A stretch of 6,056 nt of DNA, from positions 1 through 6,056 of the forward strand of contig OMRJ01000101.1 of assembly GCA_900313475.1 (NCBI GenBank). Reading direction: 5' to 3'. The DNA is from an uncultured Eubacteriales bacterium. GTDB taxonomy: Bacteria > Bacillota > Clostridia > Oscillospirales > Acutalibacteraceae. How positions within the stretch are numbered: the first letter of the stretch is position 1; each line of letters opens with the position of its first letter. The notes beneath the pieces were generated by a model, which saw only the letters and a list, made by a program, of their open reading frames with translations, searched no databases and was not told the origin of the DNA. Of the stretch, positions 1 through 5,881 are shown one piece after another. The position numbers and the translations under genes were made by a program.

Positions 1-332
1 AAAAATATATAAATTTTATACAAAAAACTCATAAAAGACAACGTATAATTTATACTGTCTACTGCAATTTTAACAATGAAATGCAACACCGTCAAGAGTT
101 TTTTTCAAAGTTATAAAAAATTTTTAGATTTCGTCACACGAAACAATTACTGCGAAAAAATTTTCGTTACTTTTACGGCAAAACACAAAAAGTGTTGTTC
201 ACAGCGAGACAAAAGCCGAAATTACGCCCGACAGCGCCAAAGCCTTTTTCCGACGGGACTTGAAAACAATGCTCGCATTCAAATGCAAAGCATATAATGT
301 TTAGCTGAGAAGCAGAAACGGCTGCGCGAATA
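1..332. other. AT-rich intergenic region without a convincing gene
   Basis: This stretch is very AT-rich over its first 180 bases and then becomes more balanced. The only longer plus-strand reading frame (76-297, 73 codons) has no Shine-Dalgarno sequence before its ATG, no recognisable domain and a low-complexity, Lys/Phe/Asn-rich composition expected of translated AT-rich DNA, so I do not call it. Small symmetric elements are present: a 13-bp perfect inverted repeat at 43-55 (GTATAA-T-TTATAC) and a short GCATT/AATGC repeat at 275-286. No tRNA or rRNA, CRISPR or convincing terminator was seen. Confidence 0.6.
13..41 (-). promoter_or_regulatory. possible promoter reading out of the left edge
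   Basis: On the minus strand a TTGTCT hexamer (36-41, four of six matches to the sigma-A -35 box) lies exactly 17 bases from TAAAAT (13-18, five of six matches to the -10 box). If real, transcription would begin at about the window edge and serve a gene lying to the left, divergent from the lipoprotein operon. AT-rich DNA produces such matches by chance, so this is only a candidate. Confidence 0.25.
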
Positions 333-361
333 TTGACAAACGTGCGGTTTTAATTCATAAT
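333..361 (+). promoter_or_regulatory. sigma-A type promoter of the lipoprotein-HAD operon
   Basis: A perfect TTGACA -35 box (333-338) is followed after 17 bases by CATAAT (356-361), five of six matches to the -10 consensus. The predicted start of transcription is near 368, giving a leader of about 29 bases before the lipoprotein ATG. Box quality, spacing and position make this the best promoter in the window. I see no obvious operator or attenuator in the short leader. Confidence 0.8.
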
Positions 362-386
362 ATACAGAGAAATAATTATAACGGTC

Positions 387-392
387 AGGTGA
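387..392 (+). promoter_or_regulatory. ribosome binding site of the lipoprotein gene
   Basis: AGGTGA ends four bases before the ATG at 397. It supports this start, which also begins directly at a typical short positively charged signal-peptide n-region (MKNIKQK). Confidence 0.7.
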
Positions 393-396
393 CACA

Positions 397-1155
397 ATGA
401 AAAACATTAAACAAAAGCTTGCGGTTTCGGCTTCACTCACGGCGGCGATTCTCACGCTTCTGACCTCGTGCATGACGGACGGCGGAAACGAAACGACAAC
501 GGCGGAGCCGTACACCTACAATCCGCAATCGGACGCAACGACGGCGGTAGCCTCAGCTGCGGAGGATCCCGAAAAGCCGTTTACGGTCAACACGTCGTGG
601 CAAAGTAATTTCAAGGTTGAATATGAATATTACAATTCATCCGACGGAACGGACACTGTTACAATAAAGGAGACGAAAAACAAAAGCGCGTTCACTGCGG
701 AATACCCCGACGGAAAATCAACGCTCTATTACAGGGCGAACGGCGCAGACACTGACTATTACGTTTTAATGAACGGCGCGGAAAAAAAAGCGGCGCATAC
801 TCTTTTGAAAGGAAAATCGTTTTCGGAGCTTTCGAGCACATTCATGAAGCTTACACGGGTGAGCAGCGATTTACCGTCGCTGTCAAACGTGCTGTATATG
901 TATGATGAAAATATAGGCGGACGCGCCTGTCACAAATATTTACAAAGAGCGTATTCAGGCGGAAAACTGACCGAATCGGTATATATTTGGATAGACATAG
1001 AATTCGGTTTTGCGGCAAAATGCGAATCCTACGGCGCGGACGGCAATATGCGCGTGATGTGGAGCGTGGTGAGCTTTGAAACGGGCACGGCAGATGACGG
1101 GGATATAAAAATCGACCTTTCGCAATACACCGTGACGGAGGAAAACGAGGGATGA
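397..1155 (+). CDS. secreted lipoprotein of unknown function
   Basis: This gene encodes a 252-residue predicted lipoprotein. Residues 1-25 form a lipoprotein signal peptide: a charged start (MKNIKQK), a hydrophobic core and a canonical lipobox L22-T-S-C25, so Cys25 should be lipidated and the protein anchored on the outer face of the cytoplasmic membrane. Residues about 30-58 are a Thr/Ala/Glu-rich linker, and the rest is rich in beta-strand-like segments. The C-terminal part, with a YIWIDIEFGF segment near 196-205 and an acidic tail, recalls the way LolA/LppX-like or DUF4412-like lipoproteins end (a Trp/Asp turn followed by 'G' and a strand). That is a fold-level impression, not an identification. 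It is the first gene of a two-gene operon, directly downstream of a strong promoter, and overlaps the HAD phosphatase gene by four bases. There are no catalytic motifs; a ligand-binding or envelope role is possible. The lipoprotein assignment is firm, the function unknown. Confidence 0.9.
   Translation: MKNIKQKLAVSASLTAAILTLLTSCMTDGGNETTTAEPYTYNPQSDATTAVASAAEDPEKPFTVNTSWQSNFKVEYEYYNSSDGTDTVTIKETKNKSAFTAEYPDGKSTLYYRANGADTDYYVLMNGAEKKAAHTLLKGKSFSELSSTFMKLTRVSSDLPSLSNVLYMYDENIGGRACHKYLQRAYSGGKLTESVYIWIDIEFGFAAKCESYGADGNMRVMWSVVSFETGTADDGDIKIDLSQYTVTEENEG
1137..1142 (+). promoter_or_regulatory. ribosome binding site of the HAD gene, inside the lipoprotein gene
   Basis: GGAGGA lies nine bases before the ATG at 1152, within the last codons of the lipoprotein gene. 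With the ATGA stop/start overlap it fixes the HAD start and suggests translational coupling. Confidence 0.75.
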
Positions 1156-1721
1156 ACGTATACGATTTTGACAACACAATATACAAGGGCGAAAGTCCGT
1201 TTCAGTTTTTCTTTTTTTACCTGAAAAGAACACCGTATCTTATTAAATACATTCCCAAGGTTGTGTACGCACTTGCAAAATATAAGGCAGGCAAGGTTAC
1301 GGTTGAACAGGCACTCAGTGAATATGCGCCGTTTGTCGAAAATTATTTCAAAAGCATTCCGGACATAAAAGCCGACGCAAAAATATTTTGGGACAAGCAC
1401 GAAAAAAACATTAAGCCGTTTTACAAGTCACTTCAAAAGCCCGACGATGTAATAGTCACAGCTTCACCCGAAGTAACAATGCGCGAGATTTGCGGACGGC
1501 TCGGGATAAAACACTGCGTAGGCTCGGTAATCAATGAAGAAAGCGGCAAAATAACACGGCTATGTATGCGTTCGCGCAAGGTACCCGCATTTCTCGAAGC
1601 GTTCCCGAATGCGCATATCGACGAGTTTTACACGGATTCGCCGAAAAACGACGCGCCCATGATTGCACTTGCCGACAGAGCGTACAAGGTAAAAGGGAAC
1701 AAAATAACAAGGATAAAATAA
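1152..1721 (+). CDS. HAD superfamily phosphatase, subfamily IB-like
   Basis: This gene encodes a 189-residue cytoplasmic hydrolase of the haloacid dehalogenase superfamily, phosphoserine-phosphatase-like (IB) group. Motif I is at the very N-terminus, VYDFDNTIY, with the nucleophile Asp5 and acid/base Asp7. Motif II is VIVTASP (Thr103 or Ser105), Lys143 is a candidate motif III lysine, and motif IV is TDSPKNDAPM with Asp162 and Asp167. Residues about 16-95 between motifs I and II are mostly helical and form the C1 cap that selects substrate. All catalytic elements appear present, so a Mg-dependent phosphomonoesterase acting through an aspartyl-phosphate is expected from family knowledge; the substrate cannot be told from sequence. 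Clostridia commonly carry proteins starting with a near-identical MNVYDFD block, from memory. The start follows from the ATGA overlap with the lipoprotein gene and the GGAGGA site. The gene ends just before a bidirectional terminator. It has no signal peptide, so it and its lipoprotein partner act in different compartments. Confidence 0.88.
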   Translation: MNVYDFDNTIYKGESPFQFFFFYLKRTPYLIKYIPKVVYALAKYKAGKVTVEQALSEYAPFVENYFKSIPDIKADAKIFWDKHEKNIKPFYKSLQKPDDVIVTASPEVTMREICGRLGIKHCVGSVINEESGKITRLCMRSRKVPAFLEAFPNAHIDEFYTDSPKNDAPMIALADRAYKVKGNKITRIK

Positions 1722-1723
1722 CA

Positions 1724-1770
1724 AAAAAACACCGCAGGCAACTCGCGAACGAGGGCTTGCGGCATTTTTG
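1724..1770. terminator. bidirectional rho-independent terminator between convergent genes
   Basis: The arms 1732-1739 (CCGCAGGC) and 1755-1762 (GCTTGCGG) pair over eight positions with one G-U. After a small AA/G internal loop, 1742-1745 pairs with 1750-1753 (CTCG/CGAG) around a CGAA loop. On the plus strand the stem is followed by CATTTTTG; on the minus strand the run of seven A at 1723-1729 becomes a U tract. It lies between the HAD stop (1721) and the stop of the convergent phosphoesterase gene (1797), so one element can end both transcripts. Confidence 0.85.
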
Positions 1771-1796
1771 TCATTATTTTGCGGCACACGCGGAAA

Positions 1797-4700
1797 TCAA
1801 AACGCCATATTCAGAAGCTGACTCTTTGTGTATTCAATGAACTTTTCGGCAAAGCTTTCAAGTCCCACCGCTACACGGAGAATTGTACGCGCGTCACTCA
1901 CTGTGACGGAGCGGCTGTTGTCAACGTCCGCACAAAGTTTTGCAAGGGCACGCGGAGTGTCAAGTCCCACCGCAGCTCTCAACGCAAGCCGGGCATCCGC
2001 AACGGTAATTTCGCCGTCGCTGTTCAGGTCGCCGCGAAGCGCTTTGAGTGTGTTCGTTGTAATGCCGAACGAATCGATAAGCAAAGTCGAGCCGTCCTCA
2101 TTTACCGCGTATGCGTCAAATGCGAGACTGTCACCCTCGACACGAATTGCGGTGAACACGGGACGCTCATCGTAAACCGTGTCATAAAGCGCGCTCTTTT
2201 CGCCTGTCGCCTTGCCCGGCGTGCTGCCTGCGGTGCCGCCGAGAACGGATATCAAGCCGTTAACATCAATGTAGGCTTCGTAAGTATCGGAGCCGATTTT
2301 TTTCAGTATCTTATCCTGATAGGGACGCGGTATATCATCGCTCAAAACATAGCTGCGTGCATATATCCTATCGTTACCCTCAAGAATGAGGTCGATATCC
2401 TTATATTCGAGAAGCTGCGTGCGGAGCGCGTTCATTGTTCCCTCCGCATTGTAGGCGGGCTCGTGCATAAGCACTATTTTCCACTGCGCGTCGGCGTTAT
2501 CGGCAAGGTCTTTTTTGAGCCACTTGCTCTGCGTTGCCGACAGATTGCCGCCCTCGGTGCGGTCATTTGTGTTAAGCACAATAAAGTGAACGTTTTCGCG
2601 GTCGAATGAATAGTAGGAGCCGTATCTTGTGTCGAGTCCGTCAGACGTCTTCGGAAGGCTGAAATACCTCAAAGCGCCGACATCGCAAGGCTCTTTATCA
2701 CCTGCCGCCGACATAACGGGGAGATTAAGGAATACGGAATTGGACTTGTCGAGCGCCCAACTCCACTGATCGTCATTGCCGCCGACATACACGCTGTCGC
2801 CGCCGAGAAGCATCATTTCCGCTTCGGGAACGGTTTTTCTCGCCGAAGCAAGAGTCCGATGCCAAACATCGTAGCCCTTTTCATCGGTTGCCGCAATATC
2901 GGTCATAAACAGGAATGTAAAGCCGTCGCTGCCGCCTGCGGTAAACGAACCCGTGTCGCTCCAGAAGCCCTTTGCCGCGTCGCCTATTCTGAATTTATAA
3001 ACCGTGTTCGCTTCAAGCCCGGTTATCTCAACCGTGTGGCGGACGCCTTCACGCGTCCACGGGAATATGCCGAACGTGCCGAAATCAAAGCCGTAGCCGC
3101 CGTAACGCTCGGTTTTCGACGAGGTCTTTATGTTTTCCGCGACGGTGGGAACGCCCGTAAATTTTCCGTTTTCTTCAATAAGCTCAATATCGGTTCCCGT
3201 TACGGAATATTTTGTAAGCCATGTAATGCTGTAGCTGTCGTCGGTCCTGCCCTGTGAGATGGTAACGCCGGAGGGCAGCTGCCTGTCTTCGATAGTAGGA
3301 GTGACAGCTGCGGGACCCGAATAGATGTATGTAACATCCCAGTCGCGATCCTCGTCGTAAAGCATTGTTTCAAGCAGAATCTTAAGCTGCTGTGCGATAG
3401 CCTTTTTCTGCGTTTCACCGATATAGGAGTTGAGGAAATGATAAATAACGCCGTTTATTGAAGTGCCGAAATCTATTTTGCCCGTTTTAAGCACTAATTC
3501 GATTATGTTTTTGAACGACACTTCGCTGTCGTTGTGAATCTTATCGTTAAAAATTTTTATAAACTGACCGAATTCAAAAATACTGTTGAAGGAAAGGCTC
3601 TTGAAGTCGATGCCGGTCTCCGTCCACGCGTCGTAAGCCGACACCGCAAGGAAGAAGAAAAGCTGAACAAAACCGAAAATATATACGGCTTCTTCATTGT
3701 CTGACGCAAGCGATCCGAGGTTGATTTTAAGCGTACCGAGAATATTGTCGACCACCAGATCTTCAACGACATACTTTATAACATTATCAAAAACGAGGTC
3801 AACAAACTCCGTCTCGCCGCATCTTTTGAGGACATCCTGCATGAACAGATCGTCCTTAATGTTGTCCTGCTCATTGCCGACATACATGTATATGAGGACG
3901 GAGAAGAACATATCCTCGACAGTGCCGGGCTTTGTCTCATCGCCGAAGCCGTAAGTGTTTATAAACTTTGTGCAGGGCACGTCGGACACCTTAACCTGCA
4001 TGAGATTTTCAAGCGCGTTTTTCATTGCGGCATAGAGCTCATCCGTCTTGTATATATAATTGTTCATTATCTGCGCGTCAAGGTCGCCGATAAAATTCAT
4101 CACGTTTTTAATGATGTCAAAATCGGTAGACTGGCGGATCTCATCGCGAATAAACTTGATAAGAAGTCTGAAAAACGGCTGCATAAACTCAAGAATCTTA
4201 TTGACCGTCTCGTTTTCTGTTTTTATCATCGAGCCTGCATTCTCAACAAGGTCGTTAAGCATCTGTTCGATATTGATATTAAATTTTTTCTCGACAAAGG
4301 CAACAACGCTGCCCTCATTCTGTATTCCGACAATATAGTCCGACAGCATGCTTTTAACCATTCGCAGGAGATATTCCGCGCCGCTGCCGTTACCCATCTG
4401 CTTATTGAAGCCGGTCGTCTCGCGATAAAAACGCGTGTATGGAGCGCCTGTGTCGCCGTTCACTACCGGCTGCACCTCGTCGCAGTGATACTGTTCGAAG
4501 GTCGCCCTGACAGTTCCGTTTTCGTCACGGTCAAACAGAGTTTCACGGAACGAGAACGGGAACTCCGACAGGGTGGGGGTAATTACGGAATACATGGGTT
4601 CGCCGCTGTCGGAATATGTTATGTCGATATCGCTGACATGCTGATGACCGCTGAACGCATAGTTAATGCCGTTGTCGGCAAGCACCTCCTGAAGCTTGTA

Positions 4701-5543
4701 GCAATCATCGATAACAAAGCCCTGAAGAAGATATTCGTGCAGATAGTTCATTCCCGAAACGTTCCAGTGTGTGACGAGGATGGGAGTTTCATTGCTGTCG
4801 GCAGCTTCTTTGGCGCGGGCAATTATCCATTCGACAAGCTCCGGAGAAAAGCTGCCGCCCGTTTCATGCTCGTCCTCGCCCGAAGCGGTGTTGAAGTGGG
4901 TGTATTTTCCGCCGTCGGCAACTATAAGGCGGTAGCCGCCGTCAAGCTTAACGGCATATGAAAGCGCACCGTCTTCGCCGCAGTCAAATTCTTTGAACTG
5001 AGAATAAGCCTGATTGAAGCCGAACTCCCTGTATATCTCGTAAAACTCCTGCGGAGCGGTCTTTCTTGCGGGAGTCTTTGCGCCGTCCTCCGTTACAAAA
5101 GCGGACGCATTTGAATTGTTGATATCGTGATTGCCGTTCGTGACAAACACCTTGACGCCGCTTTCGGCTTCAAATTTACGAAGTCTTTCGGCAAGCGCAA
5201 CATGCCCCTCGTATTCGCCGTTTACAGTAAGGTCACCGCTCAACACAAGGTATTTGAGTCCTTTTGTGTCATGATCCTTTTTCAGCGCGGCAAAGGTCGA
5301 ATCGAGAATGGAATTCATATCTTCATAGGTTATGTTTGAACCTTGAAGATAGGTATAAAATGCATCGCTCTTATACTTTGCAAGACTTTCGGGGTAATAG
5401 TGGATATCGGATGCCGTTGCGAGGATCATGCTGCCGGGATTGCCCTTTACGGTTTTTGCGGCAGCCATGGGAACGGCAGTCAGCAACAGACACACTGCCA
5501 ACAGGACACTGAATATCTTTTTTACCGGATTTGCCTTAACCAT
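1797..5543 (-). CDS. secreted tandem metallophosphoesterase with dockerin-like C-terminus
   Basis: This gene encodes a 1248-residue exported protein. Residues 1-29 are a Sec signal peptide (Lys-rich start, long hydrophobic core, AAA before the likely cleavage near residue 29). Residues about 38-350 form a calcineurin-like phosphoesterase domain with all five metal motifs: D46-I-H48, G103-D104, GNHD (137-140), H259 in VTHW, and GHQH (299-302). This domain should hydrolyse phosphomonoesters or diesters with two metal ions; the substrate is unknown. Residues about 380-735 are a long, mostly helical insert with no recognised domain and a hydrophobic stretch at 619-637. Residues about 755-870 resemble the Fn3-like N-terminal domain of purple acid phosphatases. 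Residues about 873-1150 form a second phosphoesterase fold with eroded motifs, keeping D882, G915-D916/Y919 and H1027 but not the GNHE or GHxH histidines. Residues 1171-1228 are two dockerin-type repeats. There is no membrane anchor at the C-terminus. The start is fixed by a GGAGGT site; the gene is monocistronic with its own promoter and ends at the shared terminator. An extracellular phosphate-scavenging or nucleotide/phospholipid-cleaving enzyme is plausible, but this is inference. Confidence 0.92.
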   Translation of the reverse strand: MVKANPVKKIFSVLLAVCLLLTAVPMAAAKTVKGNPGSMILATASDIHYYPESLAKYKSDAFYTYLQGSNITYEDMNSILDSTFAALKKDHDTKGLKYLVLSGDLTVNGEYEGHVALAERLRKFEAESGVKVFVTNGNHDINNSNASAFVTEDGAKTPARKTAPQEFYEIYREFGFNQAYSQFKEFDCGEDGALSYAVKLDGGYRLIVADGGKYTHFNTASGEDEHETGGSFSPELVEWIIARAKEAADSNETPILVTHWNVSGMNYLHEYLLQGFVIDDCYKLQEVLADNGINYAFSGHQHVSDIDITYSDSGEPMYSVITPTLSEFPFSFRETLFDRDENGTVRATFEQYHCDEVQPVVNGDTGAPYTRFYRETTGFNKQMGNGSGAEYLLRMVKSMLSDYIVGIQNEGSVVAFVEKKFNINIEQMLNDLVENAGSMIKTENETVNKILEFMQPFFRLLIKFIRDEIRQSTDFDIIKNVMNFIGDLDAQIMNNYIYKTDELYAAMKNALENLMQVKVSDVPCTKFINTYGFGDETKPGTVEDMFFSVLIYMYVGNEQDNIKDDLFMQDVLKRCGETEFVDLVFDNVIKYVVEDLVVDNILGTLKINLGSLASDNEEAVYIFGFVQLFFFLAVSAYDAWTETGIDFKSLSFNSIFEFGQFIKIFNDKIHNDSEVSFKNIIELVLKTGKIDFGTSINGVIYHFLNSYIGETQKKAIAQQLKILLETMLYDEDRDWDVTYIYSGPAAVTPTIEDRQLPSGVTISQGRTDDSYSITWLTKYSVTGTDIELIEENGKFTGVPTVAENIKTSSKTERYGGYGFDFGTFGIFPWTREGVRHTVEITGLEANTVYKFRIGDAAKGFWSDTGSFTAGGSDGFTFLFMTDIAATDEKGYDVWHRTLASARKTVPEAEMMLLGGDSVYVGGNDDQWSWALDKSNSVFLNLPVMSAAGDKEPCDVGALRYFSLPKTSDGLDTRYGSYYSFDRENVHFIVLNTNDRTEGGNLSATQSKWLKKDLADNADAQWKIVLMHEPAYNAEGTMNALRTQLLEYKDIDLILEGNDRIYARSYVLSDDIPRPYQDKILKKIGSDTYEAYIDVNGLISVLGGTAGSTPGKATGEKSALYDTVYDERPVFTAIRVEGDSLAFDAYAVNEDGSTLLIDSFGITTNTLKALRGDLNSDGEITVADARLALRAAVGLDTPRALAKLCADVDNSRSVTVSDARTILRVAVGLESFAEKFIEYTKSQLLNMAF
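1858..1973. repeat. 14-base direct repeat within the dockerin coding region
   Basis: TCAAGTCCCACCGC occurs at 1858-1871 and again at 1960-1973, 102 bases (34 codons) apart. Both copies encode Ala-Val-Gly-Leu followed by Asp or Glu at the end of each dockerin helix, with identical codon choice. It is the nucleotide trace of the internal duplication of the dockerin. Confidence 0.75.
1860..2033 (-). other. dockerin-type repeat pair encoded at the 3' end of the phosphoesterase gene
   Basis: Residues 1171-1194 and 1205-1228 are two copies, 34 residues apart, of an F-hand calcium loop plus helix. Copy 1 is DLNSDGEITVAD with Asp1172, Asn1174, Asp1176 and Asp1183 in the calcium positions. Copy 2 is DVDNSRSVTVSD with Asp1206, Asp1208, Ser1210 and Asp1217, so its fifth-position ligand is Ser. 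The following helices, ARLALRAAVGL and ARTILRVAVGL, match closely. Dockerins bind cohesin modules on scaffoldins, but many Clostridia carry dockerins on non-cellulosomal secreted proteins. No cohesin is in this window, so the partner is unknown. Confidence 0.8.
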
Positions 5544-5551
5544 CAGAGAAT

Positions 5552-5557
5552 ACCTCC
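5552..5557 (-). promoter_or_regulatory. ribosome binding site of the phosphoesterase gene
   Basis: On the minus strand GGAGGT ends eight bases before the ATG at 5543. This is a near-ideal site and fixes the start at the beginning of the signal peptide. Confidence 0.85.
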
Positions 5558-5567
5558 GTAAAACAAT

Positions 5568-5580
5568 TATACAGTGTATA
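5568..5580. promoter_or_regulatory. 13-bp palindrome over the transcription start, candidate operator
   Basis: TATACAGTGTATA is a perfect inverted repeat of two 6-base arms around one base. It touches the last base of the -10 box (5580) and covers the predicted transcription start (about 5573) of the phosphoesterase gene. A dimeric repressor bound here would block RNA polymerase. The symmetry is directly visible; the operator role is inference. Part of the repeat also forms an alternative TATAAT on the minus strand (5566-5571), so the symmetry could partly reflect overlapping promoter sequences. Confidence 0.4.
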
Positions 5581-5608
5581 TTTTAACCTATTTCACGCGC
5601 GTTGTAAA
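5580..5608 (-). promoter_or_regulatory. sigma-A type promoter of the phosphoesterase gene
   Basis: On the minus strand TTTACA (5603-5608, five of six matches to the -35 box) is followed after exactly 17 bases by TAAAAT (5580-5585, five of six matches to the -10 box). The predicted start is near 5573, giving a leader of about 30 bases. A second -10-like TATAAT lies at 5566-5571 but lacks a good -35 at normal spacing (GTGAAA is 19 bases away). Confidence 0.7.
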
Positions 5609-5713
5609 GCAGAAAAATATGTATTCGTCATTTTATTTTTTACAGTACGCTTTTATACGTTTTTCTTTTTTCGCCTCACACATCGGAGCGCAGCCGTTTC
5701 TTGATTCAAATAC

Positions 5714-5759
5714 AAAAAAGTCGAGGTCTGCCGGCAAAACGGCAAATCCCGAACTTTTT
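5714..5759 (-). terminator. rho-independent terminator after the SpoVM-like gene
   Basis: Arms 5715-5733 and 5740-5759 form a long imperfect stem around a six-base loop (5734-5739). The loop-proximal part has seven consecutive pairs (one G-U), followed outward by two mismatches and further G-U pairs, ending in A-T pairs. On the minus strand the stem runs into a T tract (from A5714-5719), as expected for the end of the transcript carrying the two tiny genes to the right. A T tract also follows on the plus strand (5755-5759), so it may work both ways. It insulates that transcript from the phosphoesterase promoter. Confidence 0.75.
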
Positions 5760-5803
5760 CGATTGTGCGATACACAGTTTTTTGCCGTGCGATCCGATGG
5801 GCG

Positions 5804-5869
5804 TTAACGGCAGATGAGTTTGAGAAGCGGCTTCAAAAACCCCGGTGCGGCGAAAACTACCACTCTCAT
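5804..5869 (-). CDS. spoVM: SpoVM-like sporulation peptide
   Basis: This gene encodes a 21-residue peptide, starting MRVVVFAAPGFL and ending LLKLICR. It aligns without gaps to Bacillus subtilis SpoVM (26 residues, as I remember it: MKFYTIKLPKFL then GGIVRAML): Met1, a basic residue 2, Pro9, Phe11 and Leu12 coincide, and the rest is an amphipathic hydrophobic/basic helix with Lys13 and Lys17. SpoVM recognises the convex forespore membrane and anchors SpoIVA for spore coat assembly; Pro9 is important for that localisation. The start has an AGGGGGT site five bases upstream, overlapping the stop codon of the preceding 50-residue gene. A strong terminator follows. Differences: it is about five residues shorter at the C-terminus, and position 10 is Gly instead of Lys and position 7 Ala instead of Lys. 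The identification rests on a very short match, but gene size, RBS, Pro9-x-Phe-Leu and context agree. Confidence 0.7.
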   Translation of the reverse strand: MRVVVFAAPGFLKPLLKLICR

Positions 5870-5874
5870 AAGGC

Positions 5875-5881
5875 ACCCCCT
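5875..5881 (-). promoter_or_regulatory. ribosome binding site of the SpoVM-like gene, overlapping the upstream stop
   Basis: On the minus strand AGGGGGT ends five bases before the ATG at 5869. Its A and first G are the last two bases of the TAG stop (5880-5882) of the 50-residue gene, so ribosomes terminating there sit on this site. This points to coupled translation. Confidence 0.7.

Noticed and set aside
76..297. 73-codon plus-strand reading frame upstream of the lipoprotein operon
   Set aside because: There is no Shine-Dalgarno before the ATG, no domain or signal sequence, and the composition is that of translated AT-rich DNA. The operon's promoter lies after it.
293..298. TATAAT resembling a -10 box
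   Set aside because: No acceptable -35 hexamer lies 16-18 bases upstream (TTGAAA at 260-265 is 27 bases away), and the TTGACA/CATAAT pair at 333-361 is far better placed.
1779..2609. 276-codon plus-strand frame antisense to the phosphoesterase gene
   Set aside because: It lies opposite the dockerin and second phosphoesterase domain, which carry clear motifs on the minus strand. It has no RBS, and long antisense frames are common opposite codon-biased genes. The same holds for frames at 2859-3257 and 4485-4961.
5765..5793. Direct repeat GTGCGAT at 5765-5771 and 5787-5793
   Set aside because: Seven bases in two copies just after the SpoVM-like gene are not enough for a claim of an attachment site or array, and no mobile-element gene is nearby.
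5574..5807. 77-codon plus-strand frame in the intergenic region
   Set aside because: It runs across the phosphoesterase promoter and the hairpin terminator and has no RBS. Its product shows no recognisable features.
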